A stretch of 14,042 nucleotides of DNA from SLLG01 sp964403935 (GCA_964403935.1 CAYOIB010000072.1:1-14042), one strand, 5' to 3'. Counted from the first letter of the stretch, positions 6,513 to 14,042 are shown. The notes: generated from the sequence alone by a model not told the origin. Translations and numbers: made by a program.

Positions 6513-8050
6513 TCTTCTGAAAGACGCTCCACCAGAAGGTAGAAATTACGGTAACCGGTGACAACCACGCGCTCCCCCCGATCAAGCACACCCGACTGAC
6601 ATCCTGCTTCAAAGCGCTCCCCCGCAATCTCGATCGTGCCGGAAGGGCGCAGCGGCGAAATGACAACGCCTTCAGCCCCCACATCCGGCAGCCGCGAAGA
6701 ATGGCTCCTCCCCCCGCCAGCTGTCACCGGATTGGGCCCGGCAATGGTGGACTGGAGCGCCACCCGTTGAAGAATCCAGCTTTCGGGCAGCAACCGCCAC
6801 AGCAGGGCAATGCCGATCGTTGCTAGGAGCAGCCCTAGACTAAACGAGACAACTGGATCAATAAAAGCAGCCAGATCAAAATCGATACCGCCATCACGCG
6901 TAGGCCAGAGATCGGCCATCGACCAGAGGATCGAGCCCACAATCAAAGCTATCCCAACAATCAAAGCGACAAATGTGCCCGGGAAGAGAAACAGCTCCAA
7001 GGCCACAAACCCCAATCCAAGAAAGAAAAAGATGAGAACCTCGTACCCAGCCAAACCAATGACGTAGTTGCTTAAAAAAACGATGACGATCATCGCGATT
7101 CCGGTGATCCCAAATATACCGAACCCCGGCGTCTTGAACTCGATGAAGAGTGCGAGAAACCCGATGCCAATGAGGATCGGCGAAATTCGATCCATCAAGA
7201 CGGCCAACCGCTCAGACCAGGTCACTTCGAAGCTCCGCAACTCCCAGTTTCCTTCGCCAAACCGCTGGTTGAGCAAATCCTCCACTGAGGTCGCTATCCC
7301 CTCGCCAAACAGCGCCGTTGGCGGGTCCCCGTAGGGTCGAAGCGCTTCTTCCGCTGTCAGCGTCAGCAAGCTCCCTGCAGGACTGAGCACCGTCCCGTCG
7401 ACGGAAAACACGAAGGTCGGGTCCATCATCGCCCGCATCACTTCAGCCTTGTAAGGATGCGCATCGGCAATCGACCGCATTTTTGCCTGGACGTAGCTTT
7501 CATACTTCCGGCGCATGCCCTCGGGAATGTCCTGCCCCGTCGATGCAATGGCTTCCGCCGCCCCGATCACCCCTCGCGGGGCATACCAAATTTCATCCGC
7601 GGCGAAGGCAATGAACGCACCCGCCGAAATCGCCTCCGGATTGACGTAAGCCAGGGTCGACCCTTCGAACGCAGCCGTCCGTTCCATAATATCGAGCATG
7701 ACATCGCCATAGCCTCCAGGCGTATCGATATCGAGCACCACCGCTTGAATCCCCTGCTCGATCGCCTCCTTGTAGCCACGCCGCAAGATGAACTGATTCG
7801 GCCGTGAAATCACGTCGTGAATCGGAATCACGAAGACGGAGACAATCGCTGGCGTTCCCCTCTCCATCAGCACTGGATCTTCCGGGAGCTGTTCAGCCGC
7901 CCCGGCCTCGGGTTCTTCTTCCACCGCGGGTGCCGTCTCCGTTATCCCGCCCCGCTTCAGCTCATCCACCGGGCCCTGCCCAAACAGAAGCACCACGCTT
8001 CCCACAAGAAGAAGGAGGATGCCGGATACCGTTCGTGCCACACGTGCCAT
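6509..8050 (-). CDS. Long NfeD-family membrane-bound serine protease (ClpP-like domain, membrane helices, OB domain)
   Basis: The 513-residue product has the full NfeD architecture. A signal or anchor helix (5-24) precedes an acidic linker (40-60) and a ClpP/SppA-type protease domain (about 68-275) with DIDTPGG at 107-113. Ser142 in EAISAGAF is the likely nucleophile. Lys182 in RRKYESY is the likely general base, by analogy with the Ser-Lys spacing of archaeal PH1510. Membrane helices follow at about 291-305, 311-333, 337-376 (probably two) and 398-420, and a C-terminal OB domain at about 455-510. Substrates are unknown; related enzymes cleave stomatin/flotillin-family proteins, and floA lies two genes downstream. 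The start is ATG 8050, without a Shine-Dalgarno. It is the first gene of the nfeD-nfeD-floA-hypothetical operon and divergent from queG; the 63-bp gap must hold both promoters, but I cannot assign hexamers confidently. Confidence 0.93.
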   Translation of the reverse strand: MARVARTVSGILLLLVGSVVLLFGQGPVDELKRGGITETAPAVEEEPEAGAAEQLPEDPVLMERGTPAIVSVFVIPIHDVISRPNQFILRRGYKEAIEQGIQAVVLDIDTPGGYGDVMLDIMERTAAFEGSTLAYVNPEAISAGAFIAFAADEIWYAPRGVIGAAEAIASTGQDIPEGMRRKYESYVQAKMRSIADAHPYKAEVMRAMMDPTFVFSVDGTVLSPAGSLLTLTAEEALRPYGDPPTALFGEGIATSVEDLLNQRFGEGNWELRSFEVTWSERLAVLMDRISPILIGIGFLALFIEFKTPGFGIFGITGIAMIVIVFLSNYVIGLAGYEVLIFFFLGLGFVALELFLFPGTFVALIVGIALIVGSILWSMADLWPTRDGGIDFDLAAFIDPVVSFSLGLLLATIGIALLWRLLPESWILQRVALQSTIAGPNPVTAGGGRSHSSRLPDVGAEGVVISPLRPSGTIEIAGERFEAGCQSGVLDRGERVVVTGYRNFYLLVERLSEE

Positions 8051-8113
8051 AACGGATCAGATTGGCGAACATCGCGCGGACAAGCAAGAATCCTCATGCG
8101 TATTTAGAGGAAC

Positions 8114-9238
8114 TTGCCTGCGCTCGGGGCCCCCGCTTTCCTCCTCCTTGTGAATGAGACACCCGCCATTGCCGATCCAGCCGAACAGAAGGCCTTCCTC
8201 GCGGCCGCGGCGGAGGGGCTCGAGCTCGACGCATTCGGTGTTGTGTCTGTGCCGGTAGACCTTCGAAGAGACTACTTTCGCCAATGGATCGAACGCGGAA
8301 AGCACGGCGAGATGCGGTGGTTGGCGCGGGATCCCGAAAGGCGGATGGACCCGACCCGGGTTCTGCCGGAAGCGCGGTCGATCCTCCTCGTTGGGCACAA
8401 TTACTTTCAACCCGAGCCCACTCGACGTGGCAGAATATCCAAGTACGCCCTAGGGAAAGATTACCATAAGATTGTCCTCAAAAAGCTGAAGGTTCTCTGC
8501 ACCCATTTGCGGGCCTGGGGCGGCGTCAACAGGCCCTATGTCGACACCGGACCAGTCCTTGAGAAGCCGCTCGCCAGTCTCGCAGGCATCGGCTGGCAGG
8601 CAAAGAACACCATCGTGATCAACCGCAGTCACGGACAATGGCTCTTTCTCGGAAGCATCCTGACAACGCTCGAGCTCCCTCCCGATGAACCCGCAAAGGA
8701 CCGCTGCGGATCCTGCCGCAAGTGCATCGATGTCTGCCCCACCCAGGCAATCACCGCCCCGTATCAGCTGGATGCCCGCCGATGCATCGCCTACCTCACA
8801 AACGAGCATCCCGGCCCCATCCCCCTCGAATTCCGAACCTCCATCGGCGATCATCTCTTTGGCTGTGACGACTGCCTCGACGTTTGTCCTTGGAATAAAT
8901 GGGCCCGGACAACCCGCGAAGTGCGCTACCTCGCCCGCGATTACCCCGATCCCGCCGCCATGCTGGCCTGGACCGAGACCGAGTTTGGCGAAGCCTTTGC
9001 CGGAACCCCTATCCGCCGCCTTGGCCTGGCCCGCTGGAAGCGCAATTGTTCCATCGTCCTCGGCAACACCGGAACACGCCAGGACCTCCCCGCCCTCCGT
9101 CAGGCTGCAGACGATCCTGATCCTGTGGTAAGTGAACATGCGCGCTGGGCAGTTGATCAGATCCAGATCCGCTGCCCTTCGGGTTCATCAACCCCACCCT
9201 CCCCAGAAGGTCGCGCTACGGGCAGACTCGACGATTGA
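8114..9238 (+). CDS. queG: Epoxyqueuosine reductase (tRNA queuosine synthesis)
   Basis: QueG is the cobalamin- and [4Fe-4S]-dependent enzyme that reduces epoxyqueuosine to queuosine at position 34 of GUN-anticodon tRNAs. Two ferredoxin-type clusters are visible: Cys198-201-204-208 (CGSCRKCIDVCP) and Cys251-254-258 (CDDCLDVCPWN), with Cys224 contributing. The YVDTGPVLEK segment (142-151) holds Asp144, the likely catalytic acid, followed by AGIGWQAKNT (157-166). The C-terminal 300-350 region is helical and HEAT-like. The start is uncertain. TTG 8114 has a weak AGAGG just upstream, while GTG 8150 gives an N-terminus closer to the usual family length; no ATG is available before residue 67. The product is 374 residues from TTG and 362 from GTG. 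It is divergent from the NfeD operon and co-directional with hpt. Confidence 0.95.
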   Translation: MPALGAPAFLLLVNETPAIADPAEQKAFLAAAAEGLELDAFGVVSVPVDLRRDYFRQWIERGKHGEMRWLARDPERRMDPTRVLPEARSILLVGHNYFQPEPTRRGRISKYALGKDYHKIVLKKLKVLCTHLRAWGGVNRPYVDTGPVLEKPLASLAGIGWQAKNTIVINRSHGQWLFLGSILTTLELPPDEPAKDRCGSCRKCIDVCPTQAITAPYQLDARRCIAYLTNEHPGPIPLEFRTSIGDHLFGCDDCLDVCPWNKWARTTREVRYLARDYPDPAAMLAWTETEFGEAFAGTPIRRLGLARWKRNCSIVLGNTGTRQDLPALRQAADDPDPVVSEHARWAVDQIQIRCPSGSSTPPSPEGRATGRLDD

Positions 9239-9368
9239 ACCTCCGCCATGCTCCACATCCCCAACGGCAATCGCAGCATAAACCGGTGCAAAAGATTGCA
9301 TCAGCGAAACCCGCCCCCAAGCATCGGCAAACGATGAAGTCCGCCCTGGCTGAGTCCCGAATGAGCTG
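9239..9368 (+). other. queG-hpt spacer with two tiny overlapping ORFs
   Basis: This 130-bp gap holds a 29-codon ORF (9248-9337, basic product) and an 11-codon ORF (9334-9369). The first ends by an ATGA overlap with the second, and the second ends by TGATG on the hpt start codon. No ribosome-binding site, terminator or promoter is evident. The chain could couple translation of hpt to queG, but three such junctions can also arise by chance. I do not call these as genes. Confidence 0.25.
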
Positions 9369-9923
9369 ATGATTGAAGACCTTGCACACATCGTAGTTAC
9401 ACAGGAACGCATCCGCGAACGCGTCCAGAGCCTCGGAGCCCAGATCAACCGGGATTACGCCGAATCCGGCAGCCTTACCATCATCGTGGTCATCAATGGA
9501 GCCCTCCTCTTTGCGGCCGACCTCCTGCGCGAGATCTCCGTCCCCCTTCATTACGACTGCATGCGGGTATCCAGCTACCGCAACCACACCAGCCCGGTCC
9601 AGGAGCCGGAAATCATCGACATGCTCCGCCTTGATCTGCGGGGCCGACATGTCCTCATCATTGATGACATTCTGGATACAGGCCATACCTTCGAACGTGT
9701 CACCGCCGAGATTCGAAAACTGCGCCCCGCTTCTCTGCGTTTCGCCGTCCTCCTCGAAAAAATCGGCCGGCGAGAGGTGAGATCAAAGCCCGACTACGTT
9801 GGCTTTAGAATCCCGGATGAGTTCGTCGTGGGCTACGGACTCGATTTCGCCGAACAATACCGGAACCTTCCTTGTATCGGCATCCTCCGGCCCGAATGCC
9901 AAAACCCGCCCGAGTGGGCCTGA
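9369..9923 (+). CDS. hpt: Hypoxanthine (guanine) phosphoribosyltransferase
   Basis: The product is a type I phosphoribosyltransferase that salvages hypoxanthine and/or guanine with PRPP to give IMP/GMP. At 184 residues it has the usual Hpt length. Landmarks are INGALLFAADLL at 42-53, the PRPP-binding loop VLIIDDILDTGHTF at 95-108 with the paired acidic residues Asp99-Asp100, KIGRREVRSKPDYVGF (131-146) in the purine-recognition position, and PDEFVVGYGLDFAEQYRNLP (149-168), the family-diagnostic C-terminal stretch. Hypoxanthine versus guanine preference cannot be read from sequence. ATG 9369 is the only sensible start, as an in-frame stop lies six codons upstream. It follows queG on the same strand and is convergent with the glycosyltransferase gene 25 bp downstream. 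Confidence 0.94.
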   Translation: MIEDLAHIVVTQERIRERVQSLGAQINRDYAESGSLTIIVVINGALLFAADLLREISVPLHYDCMRVSSYRNHTSPVQEPEIIDMLRLDLRGRHVLIIDDILDTGHTFERVTAEIRKLRPASLRFAVLLEKIGRREVRSKPDYVGFRIPDEFVVGYGLDFAEQYRNLPCIGILRPECQNPPEWA

Positions 9924-9948
9924 TCATCCGTTCCCGGGCACTGCCACC

Positions 9949-11046
9949 TCAGCAGTCGTCGATATCCAATTCGCGCAGAATCCATTCAGCAGCCCCTGCC
10001 CAGGTCGGAAGCTCATCCCGGATACTGCTCACCGCCAAAGGTGGGTATTGATCCTGTCGATACAACAGCGCCTTCATCGCTTCAGCCAAATTAACTTCCG
10101 TCAACGGATCCAGCACCGTTAGGAATGGCCCGACTGGCAACGCCTCCACTGCTGGAACATGCGATGTAATGACGGGCCGCCCCAGCCATAACGCTTCAGC
10201 GACCGGTAGCCCAAAGCCCTCCGCCTGCGAGGCAAAGACCGCGGCGGCACACCGCTCATACAGAGCCCGCAGCCCGTCGTCGTCCATCGATCCGTGATGC
10301 TCAACAGGAAACCCTTCCGCCACCAATGCTTCCATTTTCCGGACGATGCCTTTCCCATGTTCGCGGTTGATTCGACCCACCAGGTGAAGGCGAAAAGTGT
10401 GCCCCGCCCGCCACAGTCGTTCCGCCGAAGCCAGCACCAGATCCTGCCGCTTTCTCGGCTCGATAATCCCCACACATAAGAATTCCGGAGGTGTGGCGGG
10501 ACCTTTGAGAGTGGGCCTGGCCCAAGCATCGGACCCAAGTGGGAGCACAGCCCGCCGCTGCGCCTTTAGATGCTCTCGCGCAGCCATCGATTCATAATCA
10601 CTCAAGGATGCATGGGACACCGCAAGGACGCACTCGAACTTCGCCAACATCTCCAAATACCCCGGCAAACGCCGCACGCTCCGCCGCCAGGTCCATTCCG
10701 GGTGCTTGAGCGGAATCATGTCATGGAAAATCGCCGCTCGGCGGCACGGTGCCACCCGCAGCCAGCGCGCGAAACCCCAACGCTCCGTCGGCTCGAAAAC
10801 CTCACTCGTCAAAAAGGTATCCGCCGCAGCAGGAACCACCCGCGCTCCCGTCTCTGCATGAACCAGGCCACGGCGCACCGAGCTCCACCTCACCGGAACG
10901 AAGCGATTTTCCAAACGATCATGCAATCCCGTTTGCAGGAGCATGGACACACGCTTCAGCCCGGAGGTGTACCCGCCCGAACGACCGCATTTGGTGATAT
11001 CGAAAAACAGCCGCCCGCAAGGAGTCTCTTCTTTCCGATCACACAT
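9949..11046 (-). CDS. GT4-type (GT-B fold) glycosyltransferase
   Basis: This 365-residue cytosolic or peripheral enzyme has the two-domain GT-B plan. The N-terminal acceptor half includes FFDITKCGRSGGYTSGLKRV (14-33), FHDMIPLKHP (107-116) and VSHAS (143-147). The C-terminal nucleotide-sugar half includes FLCVGIIEPRKRQD (189-202), HLVGR (221-225), HHGSMDDDGLRALYERC (250-266) and the retaining-transferase EX7E motif, Glu276 and Glu284 within AEGFGLPVAEALWLGRPVI. Donor and acceptor cannot be deduced; such enzymes commonly build surface polysaccharide or glycolipid. There is no signal peptide or membrane helix. ATG 11046 lies 11 bp after the stop of the oxoamine synthase gene, so the two are very probably cotranscribed, and a shared pathway is a reasonable inference. 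Confidence 0.9.
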   Translation of the reverse strand: MCDRKEETPCGRLFFDITKCGRSGGYTSGLKRVSMLLQTGLHDRLENRFVPVRWSSVRRGLVHAETGARVVPAAADTFLTSEVFEPTERWGFARWLRVAPCRRAAIFHDMIPLKHPEWTWRRSVRRLPGYLEMLAKFECVLAVSHASLSDYESMAAREHLKAQRRAVLPLGSDAWARPTLKGPATPPEFLCVGIIEPRKRQDLVLASAERLWRAGHTFRLHLVGRINREHGKGIVRKMEALVAEGFPVEHHGSMDDDGLRALYERCAAAVFASQAEGFGLPVAEALWLGRPVITSHVPAVEALPVGPFLTVLDPLTEVNLAEAMKALLYRQDQYPPLAVSSIRDELPTWAGAAEWILRELDIDDC

Positions 11047-11057
11047 CGGACTCAGAC

Positions 11058-12266
11058 CTAATACTGCTTGAGCGCCCGTGCCAAGGCCTCAGCCACCTGC
11101 TCGATATCTGCCCGCGTATGTCGTGCCGAGATTGCCGTTCGAATCAAATCCTTTCCCGGCGGGACCGCCGGTGCGATCGCAATGACCGTGAAAATCCCCT
11201 GATCAAGCAGGCTCTTCCAGACCCTGTAAGCCCGCTCTTTGTTCCCGATGATAATAGGGACAGCCGGCGTCTCGCTTTCCCACGTATCGAGGCCCAATTG
11301 ATTGAGCAGGCGCTTGTAATAGCGGGTGTTCTCCCAAAGGCGCTCCCTATGAATCGGTTCGCGCTGAATGACCTCCAGAGCCGCGAGCGCACAGGCCGAC
11401 TGGGAAGGGCTGATCGCTGCGCTGAAAATCGTCTGCTTGGAATGCGTCCGCAAATACTCGATGACCGCTTTCGATGAGGCAATGTAACCTCCCGTGCTCG
11501 CCAGTGCTTTTGAGAGACTGCCACAGATCAGATCGACCTCCTTGGTGCAGTCCAGGTAGCCCACCGTTCCTTGTCCACGATCGCCGAGAACCCCCAGGCC
11601 ATGGGCATCATCGACCACAAAAAACATATTATGGTCACGCGCCACTTCGACGATCTCCGGCAGCCGGGCAACATGCCCCTCCATCGAATAAACCCCCTCA
11701 AGCACGATCATTTTCGGTTGGGAGCGATCCTCCGTCGTCAGGATATCCTGCAAGTCCGATGGCTTGTTGTGGCTGAAGCGCTCCACCCGGGCCTGCGAAA
11801 GAGTGATCCCAGCCCACAACGACGAATGCACGTTGCGGTCCACCAGAATCAGATCGCCCTTCGTCGCAAAGGTCGTCACCGAGGCCATGCAGGCCAGGTA
11901 CCCGGCACTGAGGACAACGCAGTCCTCCTTGCCCAGAAAGGCCGCCAAGGCCTCTTCCAACTCCCGGTGGTAGCTGCGCGAACCATTGGCCAGACGGGCA
12001 CCCGTCGTCGAAGTCCCCCACACATCCATCGCCTTTTGCCCCGCCGCCACCACTTCAGGATGATCGCTGAGCCCCAGATAATCATTGCTGCTCATCATGA
12101 TCATCTTTTTCCCATCCACCCACACATGCGCCCCTTCGTGGCGCTCCACGTGCAAATACCAAGGCTGGTACTTGAGACGCGCGCAGGTGGCCTCATCCTC
12201 CATGCACCGCTGCAGGATGGCGTTCTTCCGTCGAAATCGGGAGGTGAAGCGTAAGGGAAAGGTCAC
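11058..12266 (-). CDS. Alpha-oxoamine synthase family PLP enzyme (serine palmitoyltransferase/KBL/BioF-like)
   Basis: This fold-type I PLP enzyme would condense an amino acid with an acyl-CoA (or acyl-ACP), with loss of CO2. From a GTG at 12266 it has 402 residues, the family's normal size. A TTG at 12317 would add 17 residues, and ATG 12203 would cut into the N-terminal helix. Landmarks in the 402-residue numbering are SSNDYLGLSDHP (59-70), TSTTGARLANGSRSYH (85-100), His147 in the PLP-stacking position, DDAHGLGVLG (219-228) and Lys253 in GSLSKALASTGGYIA, the Schiff-base lysine. The TTGxRxxNG...HxELExxLAxF pattern reminds me more of bacterial serine palmitoyltransferase-like proteins than of classic BioF. 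No biotin genes or threonine dehydrogenase are near. The gene is 84 bp after purH and 11 bp before the glycosyltransferase. Substrate is unknown. Confidence 0.92.
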   Translation of the reverse strand: MTFPLRFTSRFRRKNAILQRCMEDEATCARLKYQPWYLHVERHEGAHVWVDGKKMIMMSSNDYLGLSDHPEVVAAGQKAMDVWGTSTTGARLANGSRSYHRELEEALAAFLGKEDCVVLSAGYLACMASVTTFATKGDLILVDRNVHSSLWAGITLSQARVERFSHNKPSDLQDILTTEDRSQPKMIVLEGVYSMEGHVARLPEIVEVARDHNMFFVVDDAHGLGVLGDRGQGTVGYLDCTKEVDLICGSLSKALASTGGYIASSKAVIEYLRTHSKQTIFSAAISPSQSACALAALEVIQREPIHRERLWENTRYYKRLLNQLGLDTWESETPAVPIIIGNKERAYRVWKSLLDQGIFTVIAIAPAVPPGKDLIRTAISARHTRADIEQVAEALARALKQY

Positions 12267-12350
12267 GGGATCAGGGTTGGAAAGGCGAAAGCTCGCATTT
12301 TCCAGGCAATGGAGCAAGGCTAACCTGCTTGCTGACGCGGCAACGCCGGA

Positions 12351-13904
12351 TCAATGGCGGAAATGCCGCACCCCGGTGAAAGCCATCGCCATTCCGCGCG
12401 CGTTCGCTGCCGCGATCACCGCATTGTCCCGCACGGAACCTCCGGGCTGAATCGCTGCCGTCACACCGGCATCTGCCGCCGCTTCCAAGGCGTCCGGAAA
12501 TGGGAAGAAGGCATCCGACGCGATGGCCGAACCAGCCAGGGAAAGCCCCGCCTCCTGCGCCTTCCAAACCGCAATGCGCGAAGAATCCACCCGCGACATC
12601 TGCCCCGCGCCAATCCCCAGGGTGCGCTCAGCCGAAGCAAAGACAATCGCGTTGGACTTGACGTGCTTCACCACCCGCCAGCCAAACAACATCGCCGCCC
12701 ACTCCTCCGCCGTCGGCTCGCGCTCCGTCACAACCGTGCATGTCCGCTGCTGGATCCGCTTCTGGTCCCGATCCTGCAGCAGATACCCGCCCACAGCCGA
12801 TCGTATATCTTTTAAAGACTCCGCCCCCACCCCCGCTCGATTCACCATCAAACGAAGATTCTTCTTCTTCTCGAAAAGCTCCAGGGCTTCCCCCGTGAAG
12901 TGCGGTGCAATGATCACCTCACAAAAAATCTCCCCAATGCACTTGGCCAGCTCGAGGTCCACCGAATTGTTCACCACAATGATCCCTCCAAAGGGTGCTT
13001 GCCGATCCGTGGCGTAAGCCTGTTCCCACGCCTCAACCAGATTATCCGTGCTGGCGACGCCACAAGGATTGGTGTGCTTCAGGATTGCCACCGTCGGTTT
13101 CTCGAATTCCCCAATCAGGTAGGTCGCCGCCGAGATATCCAGAATGTTATTGAAGCTCAACTCCTTCCCTTGCAACTGCTCAAAAACATCGAAGAACCGA
13201 CCATAAAGAGCCGCCTTCTGGTGGGGATTCTCTCCATACCGCAGATCCTGCGCCTTCTCGGACTGCGTTTCAAATATCGCCGGAAATCCTGCCAAAGCCG
13301 ATAGATCAAGCCCCTCTGCCTCCTCCTCCGATAAAAGATAACGCGCAATCGCCGCATCATACGCGCTCGTGCGGGCAAAAACCTTCCGCGCCAGCTCCTG
13401 GCGCAATGGACGCAGACGCTCCGGATCATCCAGGGCCTCCAGCACCCGGTCGTAATCACCTGGATCCACCACCACCGTGACCGAAGCATGATTCTTCGCC
13501 GCACTCCGCAACATCGACGGACCGCCAATATCGATCTGCTCAATCGCTTCCGCCGCGGTCACCATTGGCTTCTTCACCGTCTCCTCGAAGGGATACAGGT
13601 TCACCACCACCAAATCGATCAATTCGATTCCATGCGCCTGCGCCGCTTCCAGATGATCCGGCTTATCCCGCCGACAAAGCAACCCACCGTGGATCGTCGG
13701 GTGCAACGTCTTCACACGGCCCTCCATCATCTCCGGAAACCCAGTGTGCTCACTGACCTCCGTCACCGGAAGACCCGCCTCCGCCAGAACCTTCGCCGTC
13801 CCGCCCGTCGATAGCAACCGATAGCCATGTTGCTCCACCAGGCCCTGCGCAAAGCGGACCAACCCAGCCTTCTCACTCACTGAAAGTAGCGCCAATTTTC
13901 CCAT
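12351..13904 (-). CDS. purH: Bifunctional AICAR transformylase/IMP cyclohydrolase
   Basis: PurH carries out the last two steps of de novo IMP synthesis: formylation of AICAR by 10-formyl-THF, then ring closure. From ATG 13904 it has 517 residues, the usual size. The N-terminal cyclohydrolase domain has LLSVSEKAG (6-14), LLSTGGTAK (30-38) and KTLHP (65-69). NLYPFEETV (102-110) and IDIGGPSMLRSAAKNH (124-139) follow. The C-terminal transformylase domain has RYGENPHQ (222-229), SFNNILD (250-256) and Lys276-His277 in KHTNPCG. The protein ends with the AIQPGGSVRDN motif and a terminal FTGVRHFRH. The frame extends to a TTG at 14030 and an ATG at 13949, but those residues are not family-like. A GGAGG at 13925-13921 lies 16 nt upstream of ATG 13904, rather far for a Shine-Dalgarno. 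It is first in a minus-strand set with the oxoamine synthase and glycosyltransferase. Confidence 0.97.
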   Translation of the reverse strand: MGKLALLSVSEKAGLVRFAQGLVEQHGYRLLSTGGTAKVLAEAGLPVTEVSEHTGFPEMMEGRVKTLHPTIHGGLLCRRDKPDHLEAAQAHGIELIDLVVVNLYPFEETVKKPMVTAAEAIEQIDIGGPSMLRSAAKNHASVTVVVDPGDYDRVLEALDDPERLRPLRQELARKVFARTSAYDAAIARYLLSEEEAEGLDLSALAGFPAIFETQSEKAQDLRYGENPHQKAALYGRFFDVFEQLQGKELSFNNILDISAATYLIGEFEKPTVAILKHTNPCGVASTDNLVEAWEQAYATDRQAPFGGIIVVNNSVDLELAKCIGEIFCEVIIAPHFTGEALELFEKKKNLRLMVNRAGVGAESLKDIRSAVGGYLLQDRDQKRIQQRTCTVVTEREPTAEEWAAMLFGWRVVKHVKSNAIVFASAERTLGIGAGQMSRVDSSRIAVWKAQEAGLSLAGSAIASDAFFPFPDALEAAADAGVTAAIQPGGSVRDNAVIAAANARGMAMAFTGVRHFRH

Positions 13905-13955
13905 CCATCCATCCGACAGCCCTCCGCCCCGAAGCCAAGCTTTTTCCATGCAAAT

Positions 13956-13984
13956 CCCCACACCCCCACCATCCCCAACATCCC
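13956..13984 (-). other. G-quadruplex-type motif in the purH upstream region
   Basis: On the minus strand four guanine runs, GGG (13984-13982), GGGG (13976-13973), GGGGG (13967-13963) and GGGG (13959-13956), are separated by 5, 5 and 3 nt. They end about 51 bp before the preferred purH start. Being on the coding strand, the motif would also be present in a purH leader RNA. Structure and function are not demonstrated. Confidence 0.5.
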
Positions 13985-13993
13985 AGCCACCAT

Positions 13994-14002
13994 ATTCTAC
14001 CA
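13994..14002 (-). promoter_or_regulatory. Candidate extended -10 element for purH
   Basis: TGGTAGAAT (14002-13994, minus strand) matches the TGnTATAAT-style extended -10 with one mismatch in the hexamer. No good -35 is seen at the usual distance. A start about 7 nt downstream would place the G-rich motif at the very 5' end of the transcript. The remaining bases to the window edge hold nothing I can identify. Confidence 0.28.
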
Positions 14003-14042
14003 GGTAAGATATTGTTGCCCCTACAGCCAAGCCAGCCGCGCC

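Noticed and set aside
8450..9139. 229-codon minus-strand open frame opposite queG
   Set aside because: It is an antisense shadow; the queG cysteine clusters lie on the other strand across the same interval.
11571..12254. 227-codon plus-strand open frame opposite the oxoamine synthase gene
   Set aside because: It is antisense to a strongly conserved gene, and the product is low-complexity His/Arg/Pro-rich with no recognisable motif. It is explained by GC-rich third positions of the real gene.
11058..12266. Assignment as BioF (biotin) or KBL (threonine catabolism)
   Set aside because: The superfamily is certain, but no biotin genes or threonine dehydrogenase are nearby and the glycine-loop signature looks closer to serine palmitoyltransferase-like members. 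A specific name would be a guess.
13905..14030. 42-residue N-terminal extension of PurH from TTG 14030
   Set aside because: It is Gly/Trp-rich and unlike PurH. It would run through the G-rich leader and the extended -10 candidate, and the family start MGKLALLSVSEKAG is at 13904.

Overview
The window looks like a bacterial chromosome segment, most likely from the Verrucomicrobiota/PVC group (perhaps Opitutae-like). That placement is an inference. It rests on a DUF6785-type membrane protein at the left edge, a long-NfeD/short-NfeD/flotillin cluster, moderately high GC, and start codons that mostly lack a Shine-Dalgarno sequence. There is no mobile element, CRISPR array, phage gene, toxin-antitoxin pair or recognisable defence system. 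Most of the window is housekeeping.

Layout. (1) 1-1513, minus: 3'-truncated gene for a large multi-pass membrane protein (DUF6785-like) with a big inserted soluble domain. (2) 1514-1780: divergent intergenic region with two small palindromes and a G-quadruplex-type motif. (3) 1781-2881, plus: ychF (ribosome-associated ATPase). (4) 2935-3012, minus: tRNA-Glu(UUC) with an encoded CCA, whose 3' end belongs to an inverted repeat. (5) 3131-4072, plus: purC. (6) 8050-4092, minus: an nfeD(long)-nfeD(short)-floA-hypothetical operon, a membrane-organisation module. (7) 8114-9238 and 9369-9923, plus: queG (queuosine pathway) and hpt (purine salvage), separated by 130 bp that holds two tiny overlapping ORFs. 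(8) 13904-9949, minus: purH, an alpha-oxoamine synthase (serine palmitoyltransferase/KBL/BioF superfamily) and a GT4 glycosyltransferase.

How the genes fit together. purC and purH catalyse two stages of de novo IMP synthesis and hpt recycles hypoxanthine/guanine, so purine metabolism recurs without forming one operon. The four-gene NfeD/flotillin set resembles the Bacillus yqeZ-yqfA-yqfB arrangement. Here it has an extra short NfeD and an unrecognised single-pass, highly charged protein in the last position. The alpha-oxoamine synthase and glycosyltransferase are separated by only 11 bp and may act together on an unidentified lipid-like or amino-ketone product.

The best candidates for something undescribed are the hypothetical protein at the end of the flotillin operon, the oxoamine synthase-glycosyltransferase pair, and G-quadruplex motifs on the coding strand upstream of ychF and purH. 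None of these amounts to a demonstrated new system.
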